Shown here: positions 51,335 through 59,436 of the stretch, piece by piece
How the letters are laid out: each line of letters opens with the position of its first letter
Position numbering within the stretch: the first letter of the stretch is position 1
NCBI RefSeq assembly: GCF_008973665.1
Contig: NZ_WACP01000013.1
Location: 62,001-126,000 of the forward strand
DNA: 64,000 bases
Direction of reading: 5' to 3'
DNA from: Paenibacillus tengchongensis
Lineage (GTDB): Bacteria > Bacillota > Bacilli > Paenibacillales > Paenibacillaceae
Translations under genes and position numbers: made by a program
Notes under the pieces: model-generated
Seen by the model: only the letters and a program-made list of their open reading frames with translations
Told to the model about the DNA's origin: nothing
Databases searched by the model: none

Positions 51335-52919
51335 TGAACCTTATGTCGTGGATGACCTGGCGGTGTCCGTTCCCTGGAGGGAGCTGGGCTTCGACCAGGT
51401 GCACAAGGCCTATTCCGGCTATGAGGCGCTGGAGCTGCTTCAGCGCTATCCCGTGGACATTGTCGTTACCGATATCAATATGCCGGAAATGTCCGGCCTC
51501 GACCTCATTACCGCTATCCGCAGCCGCTGGAAGCGGACGCGTGTGGTCATGCTGACCGGCTACGCGGAGTTCGAATACGCCCGCAAGGCCATCCAGGAGC
51601 AGGCCAGCGACTATCTGCTGAAGCCGATTGCCAACGACCAGTTCATCGAGGTGATCCGCAGAATTCAGCAGGAGCAGCGCGAGGAATGGGCGGCCTGGAC
51701 CTCCTATCAGCGGACGATGCAGACCTTCCGTCAGCATCTGCCGCTGCTGCGGGACCGTCTGCTCGGCGAGCTGCTTCAGGGCCGCCAGCTGTCTCCGTCA
51801 CAGCTGCAGGAGCGTCTGTCCCAGTACGACCTGCCGCTGCGGCCCGACCTTCCGGTCTGCCTGGCGGTAGCCCGGCTGGAGGAGTTCTTCCGCAGACAGG
51901 ACATGAACAGCATGCTGCTGTTTGAATACGCCATTCTTAATATTGCCCATGAGCTGTTCCAGGACCGGTTCTATATCTGGTCCTGCAAGGATGTCCATGA
52001 TTACCTCGTCCTGCTGCTTCAGCCGCGTGAGGCTCAGGAGGGAGGCACCGAAAGCTGGGGCGAGCAGGTTGGGCAGGCAGCCTACCAGCTGCAGAACAAT
52101 GTGAGCACCCTGATCGGCGGCGGCCTCTCGGTCGTCACAACAGGCTGGGGCGCATTCCCGGAGCAGATCTACCCGCTGTACCAGAGCGCGATCTCCGCGA
52201 TCCGGCACCATATCGGCAGCGAAACCGGATTCTATCTGAATGCCGCCGACGCCGGAAGCGCACAGGTAGAAGCGCTGCAGCCGCTCTACGAGCCGCCGCT
52301 GCTCTTTCATATGTTCGAAGCCAACAACTGGCAAGGGATTGAAGACAAGCTGGAGGCCATTATCCGGGACCTGGGAGCAGGCGCCGACCGTTCACTGGAG
52401 CATATCCAGGAAGCCCGGCTGCATATGGAGAGCGTCTTCTATTACTTTGCCCACAAGAACAACAAGATGCTGAGCGACATTGTCGGCAATCCGCTGCTGG
52501 AGCTGCCGCCGTTCCAGACGCCGGACATGCTGCGGGAATGGGCGGTCACCCTGATCGGCCGGCTGAGGGAATATTTCGACTCGGAGCGCCGGGACAGCCG
52601 TTCCATGCTGATCCGCAAGGTGCATGCCTATATCAACGACAATCTGCATTACATCTCGCTCCAGTCCATCGCCGATCATGTCAGGATGCACCCGGTCTAT
52701 CTGTCCAAGATGTACAAGGTGGAGACAGGGCGGCGAATCAGTGATTATATTGGACAGGCCAAGATGGAAAAAGCGGCGTATCTGCTGACCCATACGCCGC
52801 TGAAAATATATGAGATTGCCACCGAGCTCGGCTATTCGAACGCTCATTATTTCATCAAGCTGTTCAGGGAATATGCCGACATGACGCCGCAGGAATTCCG
52901 CGACCGGGGCACGGTCTAG
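51309..52919 (+). CDS. Response regulator, YesN/AraC-type (beta-glucan system)
   Basis: 536 residues from the ATG at 51309 (AAAGAGGTCCAAG upstream), inside the end of the kinase gene. The receiver domain has ILLVDDEPYVVDDLAVSVPW, the aspartate in DIVVTDINMP and DYLLKPIAND. The C-terminal AraC-type domain (about 430-532: ISLQSIADHVRMHPVYLSKM, YEIATELGYSNAHYFIKLFR) binds DNA. The three promoters with 20-bp direct repeats (46101, 46949, 59338) lie on both sides of this gene and are its probable targets. Its stop lies 3 bp from the stop of the convergent phosphorylase gene. Confidence 0.92.
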   Translation: MHQILLVDDEPYVVDDLAVSVPWRELGFDQVHKAYSGYEALELLQRYPVDIVVTDINMPEMSGLDLITAIRSRWKRTRVVMLTGYAEFEYARKAIQEQASDYLLKPIANDQFIEVIRRIQQEQREEWAAWTSYQRTMQTFRQHLPLLRDRLLGELLQGRQLSPSQLQERLSQYDLPLRPDLPVCLAVARLEEFFRRQDMNSMLLFEYAILNIAHELFQDRFYIWSCKDVHDYLVLLLQPREAQEGGTESWGEQVGQAAYQLQNNVSTLIGGGLSVVTTGWGAFPEQIYPLYQSAISAIRHHIGSETGFYLNAADAGSAQVEALQPLYEPPLLFHMFEANNWQGIEDKLEAIIRDLGAGADRSLEHIQEARLHMESVFYYFAHKNNKMLSDIVGNPLLELPPFQTPDMLREWAVTLIGRLREYFDSERRDSRSMLIRKVHAYINDNLHYISLQSIADHVRMHPVYLSKMYKVETGRRISDYIGQAKMEKAAYLLTHTPLKIYEIATELGYSNAHYFIKLFREYADMTPQEFRDRGTV

Positions 52920-52922
52920 TGC

Positions 52923-55904
52923 CTAGTGCCCGGCTACCCCGAAGCGCAGCTCCACCTCGTGGAAGCCGTCGTCCTTCAGGTGGGGCACCAGCCCCTTCGG
53001 CAGCTCCTGTCCGTCCACCGTCAGGCTGGCGGGGGTGTCCCGCAGCCGGCAGAAGCCTTCCGGCTTGACGATGCGGATGCGGTACGCCGTGCCGTCATGC
53101 TTCACGGTAAAGGACAGGTTCGTGTCCGTCTCCCGCAGCACGGGATCAAGGACAAGCCCTTCCTCATTGAATTCCACGCCCCATGCCGCCATCAGCGAGA
53201 GGGTGAGCCAGGTCGAGGTGCCGCTGAGCATCGGGCCGATGTTCTCGCCAGTCTCGCTGTTGTTGTATTGCGTACAGAATCTCGGGTTGCCGCAGATGCC
53301 GAACGGGTCTTCCATCGTACGGTACGGCAGGACCCGGTCAACCAGCCAGTAGCCCAGGCCCGACAGGCGGGCGGCAAGCGCGGCATTCCGGGTCTCCTTG
53401 GCTCCCTTGAACATCGCCGAGGCCGCCATCATGCAGGCATGCTTGAAGACGCCGCCGTTCTCCCGGTCGCCCGGGAAATACTCGTCCGAGGCCGTATGCG
53501 AGGACACCCGGCCAAGGGCAACCGGCGACACCAGCTTCAGGCCGTAAGGGGTCTTCAGGTGGCGCTCCAGTGTATCCAGCATGATCGCGATCTGCTCTTC
53601 GTCGGCACAGCCGGAGAGCACGCTCCAGCTGAACGAATTCAGGAAGTAAGAGCCGTCATGCTCCCCGGAAGCGGAGAGACCGTCTCCGGCAGCGCCGAGA
53701 TAGGTGTACTCGCCGTCAGCATAACGATTGAAGAGCACACGGGCGAAGAAATCGCCCTTCCAGGCGTGAGCCTGTACCCGTTCCCGCAGCTCCTTACTGA
53801 ATGCTGCCAGTTCCTCCGCACAGGCGGATTCGCCTTTTTTGTCCGCCAGCTCGGCCAGCTCATCCACAGCCAGCTTCAGCAGGAAGGCATTCATGACGCT
53901 CTCCGAGTAATCGCTGTCCAGCGGATCGCCGAAGGCTCCGCCCTGCTCCAGCTGCTGCCGGTAGCGGGCCTCCTTCGCCGGGCCGTTAATGCAATCCCCG
54001 TCCAGCTTCAGGCAATCGTTCCAGTCCGCATAGTCGAGCAGCGGCAGACCGTGCCGTCCGACTGAGATCCGGCCGGAGTAGGTGATAATCGCCTGAAGCG
54101 TCTCGAAGACCGGACGCCGCCGCCCGTCTGTTCCGGCAACCGGACATTCCTCGTCCAGAATGCCGGCGTCGCCGGTCAGCATGACATAGCGGTGAACGGC
54201 CTGAACCAGCCACAGCGCATCGTCGGACCACTTGCCCGGCTCTTTGCCGACCCAGAAGAAGTTGTGGAAGGCATAGCCGAACTCAAACACCATCCCGGTC
54301 CATTCCATTAACAGGCTGCGGACCAGCCCGGAGCGTCCCATGCCGACAAAATAATACATGGATGCGTACAGGTCCTGAATCTCGCGGAAGCCGATCTCGC
54401 GGTACCCCTTCTGGGTCTGGCAGAAGGAGCGCGAGACAAAGGACTGGTACAGGACCTGAAACGGAAGGTTCCGGTTGACATACACGTCAAGCTCCTGTGA
54501 TCCGGACTCAATCTGGAGGAACTGGCCATAGTCACGGACGAAGCGGCGGGCCTCGTCGAGTGCAGCACCGGCTGCATCCGGCGAAGAGAAGCGGCGGACC
54601 AGCGCACCGACCTCACCGGCCAGTGAAGCTTCGCTCCAGGCGGCGCCGCTCTTGTCGGAGACGAGCCCGGTCAACTGGTCTACCGCGGCTGTTCCGCCGG
54701 CCGGCAATGCCACGGGCGCAGCCACCGCGAAGAAGCCCGGCCCCTTGCGGTGCAGCACGCTGCTCAGCCTGAGTGCGCCCGCCGGCCGGTGCAGCGTACC
54801 GGTTCCTACGAATTCGTTATAATTCACGCAGTATTCGTAAGGCAGCTCTGCTCCGTCAGGCCCATGAACGATCATCGTATGGAAGCGCAGATCGTTCCGG
54901 CCTGCCTCCGGATAATAATCCGGGCTGATGGCGGCAACAGCGCCCGCTTCGTCCCGGAGCACACCGCCCTGCATAATGACATTGCTGTACAGCACGTCCT
55001 CGAACAGCGCACCGGGTGCGGCGGAACCGAACATTCCCGTATAGACGAGCCGGACACTGCGGTCCCGTCCGCTCTTGTTCGCAAGGCTGATCCGCTGCAG
55101 TTCAGTGGCCAGCGGCTCGTTCTCGTGCTGGGGCAGAATGGACAGGGTACGCGTGATCTCCAGACCGCAGACCGTCCGGTAGGTGATTACCGTCGAATTC
55201 TGGGAATGCCGGCATACCGCCGATTCAATACGGTCATCCCCGGGGTCTGCGGAATAGAAGATCTGTTCCCCGTCCTCAAACAGGTAGAACTGGCGGTTGG
55301 CCGGGAAGCCGTTCTCCTCCTGCCGCATATCCCAGCGGGTCGCGAGGACCTGCGTCGCAGCATGGGAACGGAAGCTTCCTCCGCCTACCCGGTCTACGAC
55401 GCTCTTCGGCGTCGTCTGCAGGGGATGCGGGAAGCCGAGACGGTTGCCCAGCAGCAGGTTCACCGCGAAATGCGGCCCCGGCAGCGGTGTCCGGAGGTCC
55501 AGAATATGCTCGCCCTCGGCATTCAGCGTTCCCGCCCAGCCCGGGGCTTCCCGAAGCAGACGGAGCGCAGCCTGGGCTGCGGCCTCCGGAATCTCCGCTT
55601 CCTGTACCTCCTCCCCGGCGGAGCGGAGGTACAGCGCAAGCTTCTGCCCGCCGCCTACCGCGAGCAGTGCCGAGATTCCGGTCCGGGCGGAGGGCAGCAG
55701 CGCCGCCACCTCCGGCAGCTTCAGCAGCTCCCGGACGGCCGGCAGCCGGAGCGGCAGGCCGGATACTCCGATGACGGAGAGGTGGCGGGAATCGGCGAAG
55801 ATGGCGCTGACCGGCAGTCCGGGTCCGACCAGAGGCCCGAATTGCTCTCTAAGCACATCCTCGGGAGACAGGTTCAAATCCCTTGCGGCAATATAATTCA
55901 GCAT
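52923..55904 (-). CDS. Beta-glucan/oligoglucan phosphorylase, GH94-like (clan GH-Q)
   Basis: 993 residues from the ATG at 55904 with AGGAAAGGATG upstream. The protein has the phosphorylase layout: an N-terminal beta-sandwich, then an (alpha/alpha)6 barrel with GYREIGFREIQDLYASM (the GFRxxxQD motif) and the catalytic aspartate in LDYADWNDCLKLDG. No signal peptide, so it is cytoplasmic. It would split imported beta-gluco-oligosaccharides with phosphate to glucose-1-phosphate. At about 1000 residues it is longer than cellobiose phosphorylases and fits oligosaccharide phosphorylases. With GH16 laminarinase and lichenase genes nearby, beta-1,3-oligoglucans (as for GH149/GH161) are plausible; the exact family cannot be fixed by eye. 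Last gene of the transporter operon. Confidence 0.82.
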   Translation of the reverse strand: MLNYIAARDLNLSPEDVLREQFGPLVGPGLPVSAIFADSRHLSVIGVSGLPLRLPAVRELLKLPEVAALLPSARTGISALLAVGGGQKLALYLRSAGEEVQEAEIPEAAAQAALRLLREAPGWAGTLNAEGEHILDLRTPLPGPHFAVNLLLGNRLGFPHPLQTTPKSVVDRVGGGSFRSHAATQVLATRWDMRQEENGFPANRQFYLFEDGEQIFYSADPGDDRIESAVCRHSQNSTVITYRTVCGLEITRTLSILPQHENEPLATELQRISLANKSGRDRSVRLVYTGMFGSAAPGALFEDVLYSNVIMQGGVLRDEAGAVAAISPDYYPEAGRNDLRFHTMIVHGPDGAELPYEYCVNYNEFVGTGTLHRPAGALRLSSVLHRKGPGFFAVAAPVALPAGGTAAVDQLTGLVSDKSGAAWSEASLAGEVGALVRRFSSPDAAGAALDEARRFVRDYGQFLQIESGSQELDVYVNRNLPFQVLYQSFVSRSFCQTQKGYREIGFREIQDLYASMYYFVGMGRSGLVRSLLMEWTGMVFEFGYAFHNFFWVGKEPGKWSDDALWLVQAVHRYVMLTGDAGILDEECPVAGTDGRRRPVFETLQAIITYSGRISVGRHGLPLLDYADWNDCLKLDGDCINGPAKEARYRQQLEQGGAFGDPLDSDYSESVMNAFLLKLAVDELAELADKKGESACAEELAAFSKELRERVQAHAWKGDFFARVLFNRYADGEYTYLGAAGDGLSASGEHDGSYFLNSFSWSVLSGCADEEQIAIMLDTLERHLKTPYGLKLVSPVALGRVSSHTASDEYFPGDRENGGVFKHACMMAASAMFKGAKETRNAALAARLSGLGYWLVDRVLPYRTMEDPFGICGNPRFCTQYNNSETGENIGPMLSGTSTWLTLSLMAAWGVEFNEEGLVLDPVLRETDTNLSFTVKHDGTAYRIRIVKPEGFCRLRDTPASLTVDGQELPKGLVPHLKDDGFHEVELRFGVAGH

Positions 55905-55932
55905 AATAACATCCTTTCCTGGCAAGACCCGG

Positions 55933-56787
55933 TCAGCCCTTGACGGCTCCGGCGGTCATGCCGCTGATGAAATATTTCTGAGTCAGGAAGAAGGTGGCCA
56001 TGACCGGGAGCGTTACTACGGTTGAGGCAGCCATCAGCAGGTCATAGCGGGTGTTGTATTGCCCTACGAACAACCGGATGCCGACCGGAATGGTCTGGAC
56101 GTCGGAGCTGGTCGTAAGCACCCAGGCGAAGAGCAGCTCATCCCAGGCCGTCAGGAAGATGAAGATGCCGGTTGCGATAATGCCCGGTACAGAGAGGGGC
56201 AGAATGATTTTGTAGAAGGCCTGGAATTTGGTACAGCCGTCAATGGCTGCCGACTCCTCCAGGTCTCTCGGAATGGAGACGAAGAAGCCGCGCATAATCC
56301 AGATGCTGATCGGCGTATAGAACGCCGTGTAGACAAGAATCATGCCCCAGTAAGTATTGATCATCGGCAGGCCGAAGGTATTGCGGATCCACAGAAACAT
56401 CAGGTAGATCGGGAACAGGAACATAATGCCGGGAATGAGCTGGGTGGAAATAATGCTCATGCTGAACACCTTCGAGCCCGGGAATTCAAACCGGGCCAGT
56501 GCATAACCGGCCAGCACGGCAAAGCTGCCGGCGAGCACCGTCGTCACGCCGCAGATCAGCAGGCTGTTGCGGAAATAGACGGCGAAATTGACGGTATCCC
56601 ACATGTTGACATAGTTGACCCATTGCGGCTTCTTCAGCTCGAACGAAGTAATGCCGTTCATGATCTGATCGTTGGAGTGCAGGGAGGTGAAGACCATCCA
56701 CAGAATGGGGAACACTGTGAGCAATACGATGGCCCAGGTCAGCGACGTCAGGACAAAGGAGGATTTGGATCGTCTGCTGCGGCTCAT
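55933..56787 (-). CDS. Sugar ABC transporter permease (MalG type)
   Basis: 284 residues. Six membrane segments, beginning SLTWAIVLLTVFPILWMVFT, and the EAA loop LEESAAIDGCTKFQAFYKII. The C-terminus FISGMTAGAVKG is typical. Its start overlaps the stop of the MalF-type gene by 4 bp, and the phosphorylase gene follows 28 bp downstream. It imports the oligosaccharide that the phosphorylase cleaves. Confidence 0.93.
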   Translation of the reverse strand: MSRSRRSKSSFVLTSLTWAIVLLTVFPILWMVFTSLHSNDQIMNGITSFELKKPQWVNYVNMWDTVNFAVYFRNSLLICGVTTVLAGSFAVLAGYALARFEFPGSKVFSMSIISTQLIPGIMFLFPIYLMFLWIRNTFGLPMINTYWGMILVYTAFYTPISIWIMRGFFVSIPRDLEESAAIDGCTKFQAFYKIILPLSVPGIIATGIFIFLTAWDELLFAWVLTTSSDVQTIPVGIRLFVGQYNTRYDLLMAASTVVTLPVMATFFLTQKYFISGMTAGAVKG

Positions 56788-57764
56788 TGGGCGTTCAACT
56801 CCGTTCTGAAGGTTCTATACCAGACGCCGACAACCATCAGCATCGCCACCATGAGCATCAGGGAAGCGGCGGAGCCGGAGCCGAAGGCCCAGTAGCCGAA
56901 CGACTGGCGTGTCAAGGCGGTCATCAGGAGGTCGCCCCATTCGCCGGGATAGCCTGCGCCGTTGCCGAACATGGTCGAGACAATGTTGTAGGAATAGACG
57001 TTATTTATAATTTGGAACAGCAGCTGCACCGCAATGATCGGCTTCAGCATCGGCAGTGTGATATGCCAGAACTGGCGAAGCTTGTGGGCTCCGTCGATGG
57101 TGGCTGCTTCGTAAATGTCGTCGGGAATGGTCTGCAGTCCGGCCAGGAAAATAACCATAAGGAACGGCCAGCCGCGCCAGATCGTCGGGATGATGATGGC
57201 CCAGATCGTATTGGGTCCCATCAGCCAGAACGGCTTGTCGTGCATCAGATGGAGCACATCCACCAGCAGGTAGTTGATGACGCCGTTCTGCTGCCACATG
57301 AAGCCCCAGAGCACACCCACCACATAGGACGGGATGACCCAGGGAAGCAGCATGGCGGTGCGGGCGATGCCGCGGCCGGGGAAGTCCCGGTTCATCAGAA
57401 TGGCCATCAGCAGGCCCATGACCATGACGCCCACCGTAACGACGACCGCATAGATGGCCGTATTGCGGACGGCGAAGTTCAAGCCCTGGCGGACAGGATT
57501 ATCGGTATCAAACAGCAGGCCCCAGTAATTGCTTAAGCCTACAAACGGCGCCTTCAGATATTTGGCCAGAGTGAATTGATTCAGGTTCAGCAGTGACATC
57601 CAGATGCCCTGAATCATCGGCAGCAGATGCACCATCATCATGAAGATCAAGGTTGGCAGCACCAGCATATAGGCGAATTTATGCTCTCTTACCCGCTTGG
57701 TCCAGCGGACCTTAGCGCCCGGTGCACCCTTCATCCGGTGGTCGGTATCCCTTTGGAGTCCCAT
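56784..57764 (-). CDS. Sugar ABC transporter permease (MalF type)
   Basis: 326 residues; ATG after GCGAGGGATACGAG. Six membrane segments (first FAYMLVLPTLIFMMMVHLLP) and the EAA loop IYEAATIDGAHKLRQFWHIT. Cotranscribed with the MalG-type subunit. A stable hairpin separates it from the binding-protein gene upstream. Confidence 0.93.
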   Translation of the reverse strand: MGLQRDTDHRMKGAPGAKVRWTKRVREHKFAYMLVLPTLIFMMMVHLLPMIQGIWMSLLNLNQFTLAKYLKAPFVGLSNYWGLLFDTDNPVRQGLNFAVRNTAIYAVVVTVGVMVMGLLMAILMNRDFPGRGIARTAMLLPWVIPSYVVGVLWGFMWQQNGVINYLLVDVLHLMHDKPFWLMGPNTIWAIIIPTIWRGWPFLMVIFLAGLQTIPDDIYEAATIDGAHKLRQFWHITLPMLKPIIAVQLLFQIINNVYSYNIVSTMFGNGAGYPGEWGDLLMTALTRQSFGYWAFGSGSAASLMLMVAMLMVVGVWYRTFRTELNAQ

Positions 57765-57789
57765 CTCGTATCCCTCGCTTTATGAACGG

Positions 57790-57820
57790 AACAGCCGCCG
57801 CGCCTAGCGGCGCAGCGGCC
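57790..57820 (-). other. GC-rich intercistronic hairpin
   Basis: On the minus strand GCCGCTGCGCC pairs with GGCGCGGCGGC across GCTA, without a T-run. It lies between the binding-protein and permease genes. Such hairpins raise the level of the upstream message relative to the permease part. Confidence 0.6.
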
Positions 57821-57856
57821 TCCCGCTCAGTTATAGATGTAATGTTATCAATCCGT

Positions 57857-59275
57857 TTATTGATTCACGATGGCCTTCACTTCAGCTGCGGCCGAATCCA
57901 TTTCCTTCTGGATGCTGTCCTTGTTATAGTCGCCCTTGACGCCGGCCACAATATCCCAGATATTCGCGAAGTGCTTCTGCAGCGCGGTTTCAGTCGGTCC
58001 CCATTGCGGGATGGAAGGGTAGCTGCGTCCGTATTTGGTGGCTTCTGCGAATGCCTTCATATTCACGTCCATATCGGCTGCGTTCAGCACCGACAGCTTG
58101 GAAGGCAGCTGGCCGGAGATATCGGCGTAGGCCTTCTGTGCTTCCTCCGAGGACAGGTACTTGATCAGCTCCCAGGTGGCATCCTTATGCTTGGAGCCGC
58201 TGAAGACGGTCAGATCGCTTCCTCCGACGAAGGTATACTGGCCGCCGGGACCGGCAGGCAGGGGAGCGACGGCGAAATTCTTGGCTGCCGCCTTGTCGTC
58301 CATCCCGCCGTTTGCCTTCGGGGTGTTGAAGTTCTTCGCCAGCCATGGGCCGGAGATGATCACCGCCGAGTTGCCGTCACCGAAGTCGCTTTCGATCTGC
58401 GACGAGTTCTTCTCCAGCGAGGCCTTGTCAACCAGGCCTTCCTGTGCAAGGCTGGTATAGTACATGACGCCCTCCAGACCCTTATCGTCATTGAAGGTTA
58501 CCGTCTTGTTGTCGTCAGCCAGAACGTTGCCGCCGGCCGCCCAGATCCACGGGAAAATGTTGTGGACGACGTTCCAGTCGTTCTTGCCCGGCAGGCCCAG
58601 CGCTGCCATCTTCTTGCCGCCGACCGTTACGCCGTTGACTTTCTCCAGTGCAGCCTTGAAGGAATCCCAATCCTTGAAGGCGGAGGCTGCATCCACGCCG
58701 GCCTGTTCGAAGGCGTCGGTGCGGTAGTAGATGGCACGGGCGTCTACGAACCACGGCACGCCGTACACATCCTCCTGCCCGGAGATGGAAGTGGTGTTCC
58801 AGATGGCCGGCAGGAACGCTTCAGCTCCGCCTACGTCAGCTACTTTGTCGTTGAGCTTGTCGATGCCGCCCATGCTGGCGACAGCCGGTACCCAGGTCGA
58901 ACCGAGCTGGAGCAGGTCAGGCCCCTCGCCGCTGGTCGCCGCCGTGGTGACCTTCGTCCAGGCGGAGCCCCAGTCCAGTACGGTAACCTTTACCTTGACG
59001 TTCGGATGCTCCTTGAGGTAAGGGTCAATCGTCTTCAGGAAGTCGGCGTCCGGCTTCGGGCTGTTCGGCATGATCCAGGCGGTCAGTGTGACCGGATCAT
59101 CATTCGTTTTAGCGGAGGTATCCGCAGTGGAAGTTGCCGCTGGAGCATTTGTTCCTTTTGCGTTGTTATCCGAACCTGAAGCCTGATTGTCGGCATTGTT
59201 ATTGCCGCCGCATCCGCTGGCTGCCAGGGACAGCGCGGCCAGCAGGGCTGCGCTTGCCATTGCTGTTTTTCTCAT
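57857..59275 (-). CDS. Sugar ABC transporter solute-binding lipoprotein (beta-glucan system)
   Basis: 472 residues; ATG after GGGGGAGATTAAA. Lipobox LAASGC, then an Asn/Ala/Thr-rich linker to about 60. The family-1 binding domain follows (VTLTAWIMPNSPKPDADFLK, GPDLLQLGSTWVPAVASMGG, YGVPWFVDARAIYYR, FVGGSDLTVFSGSKHKDATW). First gene of the operon binding protein-permease-permease-phosphorylase. The promoter upstream has the 20-bp direct repeats of the beta-glucan regulon. Confidence 0.93.
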   Translation of the reverse strand: MRKTAMASAALLAALSLAASGCGGNNNADNQASGSDNNAKGTNAPAATSTADTSAKTNDDPVTLTAWIMPNSPKPDADFLKTIDPYLKEHPNVKVKVTVLDWGSAWTKVTTAATSGEGPDLLQLGSTWVPAVASMGGIDKLNDKVADVGGAEAFLPAIWNTTSISGQEDVYGVPWFVDARAIYYRTDAFEQAGVDAASAFKDWDSFKAALEKVNGVTVGGKKMAALGLPGKNDWNVVHNIFPWIWAAGGNVLADDNKTVTFNDDKGLEGVMYYTSLAQEGLVDKASLEKNSSQIESDFGDGNSAVIISGPWLAKNFNTPKANGGMDDKAAAKNFAVAPLPAGPGGQYTFVGGSDLTVFSGSKHKDATWELIKYLSSEEAQKAYADISGQLPSKLSVLNAADMDVNMKAFAEATKYGRSYPSIPQWGPTETALQKHFANIWDIVAGVKGDYNKDSIQKEMDSAAAEVKAIVNQ

Positions 59276-59306
59276 TTTAATCTCCCCCGTTGCTATTAAT
59301 TAAGGA

Positions 59307-59333
59307 ATGCGGGGCGGTTGTCCGCCTCCGCAT
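59307..59333 (-). other. Leader hairpin of the beta-glucan transporter operon
   Basis: On the minus strand ATGCGGAGGCGG pairs with CCGCCCCGCAT (one unpaired base) across ACAA. It begins a few bases after the expected transcription start and probably protects the mRNA 5' end. Confidence 0.5.
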
Positions 59334-59337
59334 CTTT

Positions 59338-59420
59338 ATTATAGAAGTGCCGGTACACGGCCTAAATACCAAATCCCAAGCCTGAATAACAAATAATCAA
59401 CTCTGGATATCAAAAGATTC
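59338..59420 (-). promoter_or_regulatory. Beta-glucan-type promoter 3: 20-bp direct repeats, -10 box
   Basis: Read on the minus strand: TTTTGATATCCAGA, then ATTTGTTATTCAGG, then ATTTGGTATTTAGG, then TATAAT (59343-59338). The last two repeats are exactly 20 bp apart and the first 21 bp from the second. The core G of the last box (59370) lies 27 bases before the -10. The -35 position is TTTAGG. This is the same design as promoters 1 and 2. Confidence 0.7.
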
Positions 59421-59436
59421 ATCATTTCGCCAGGCT

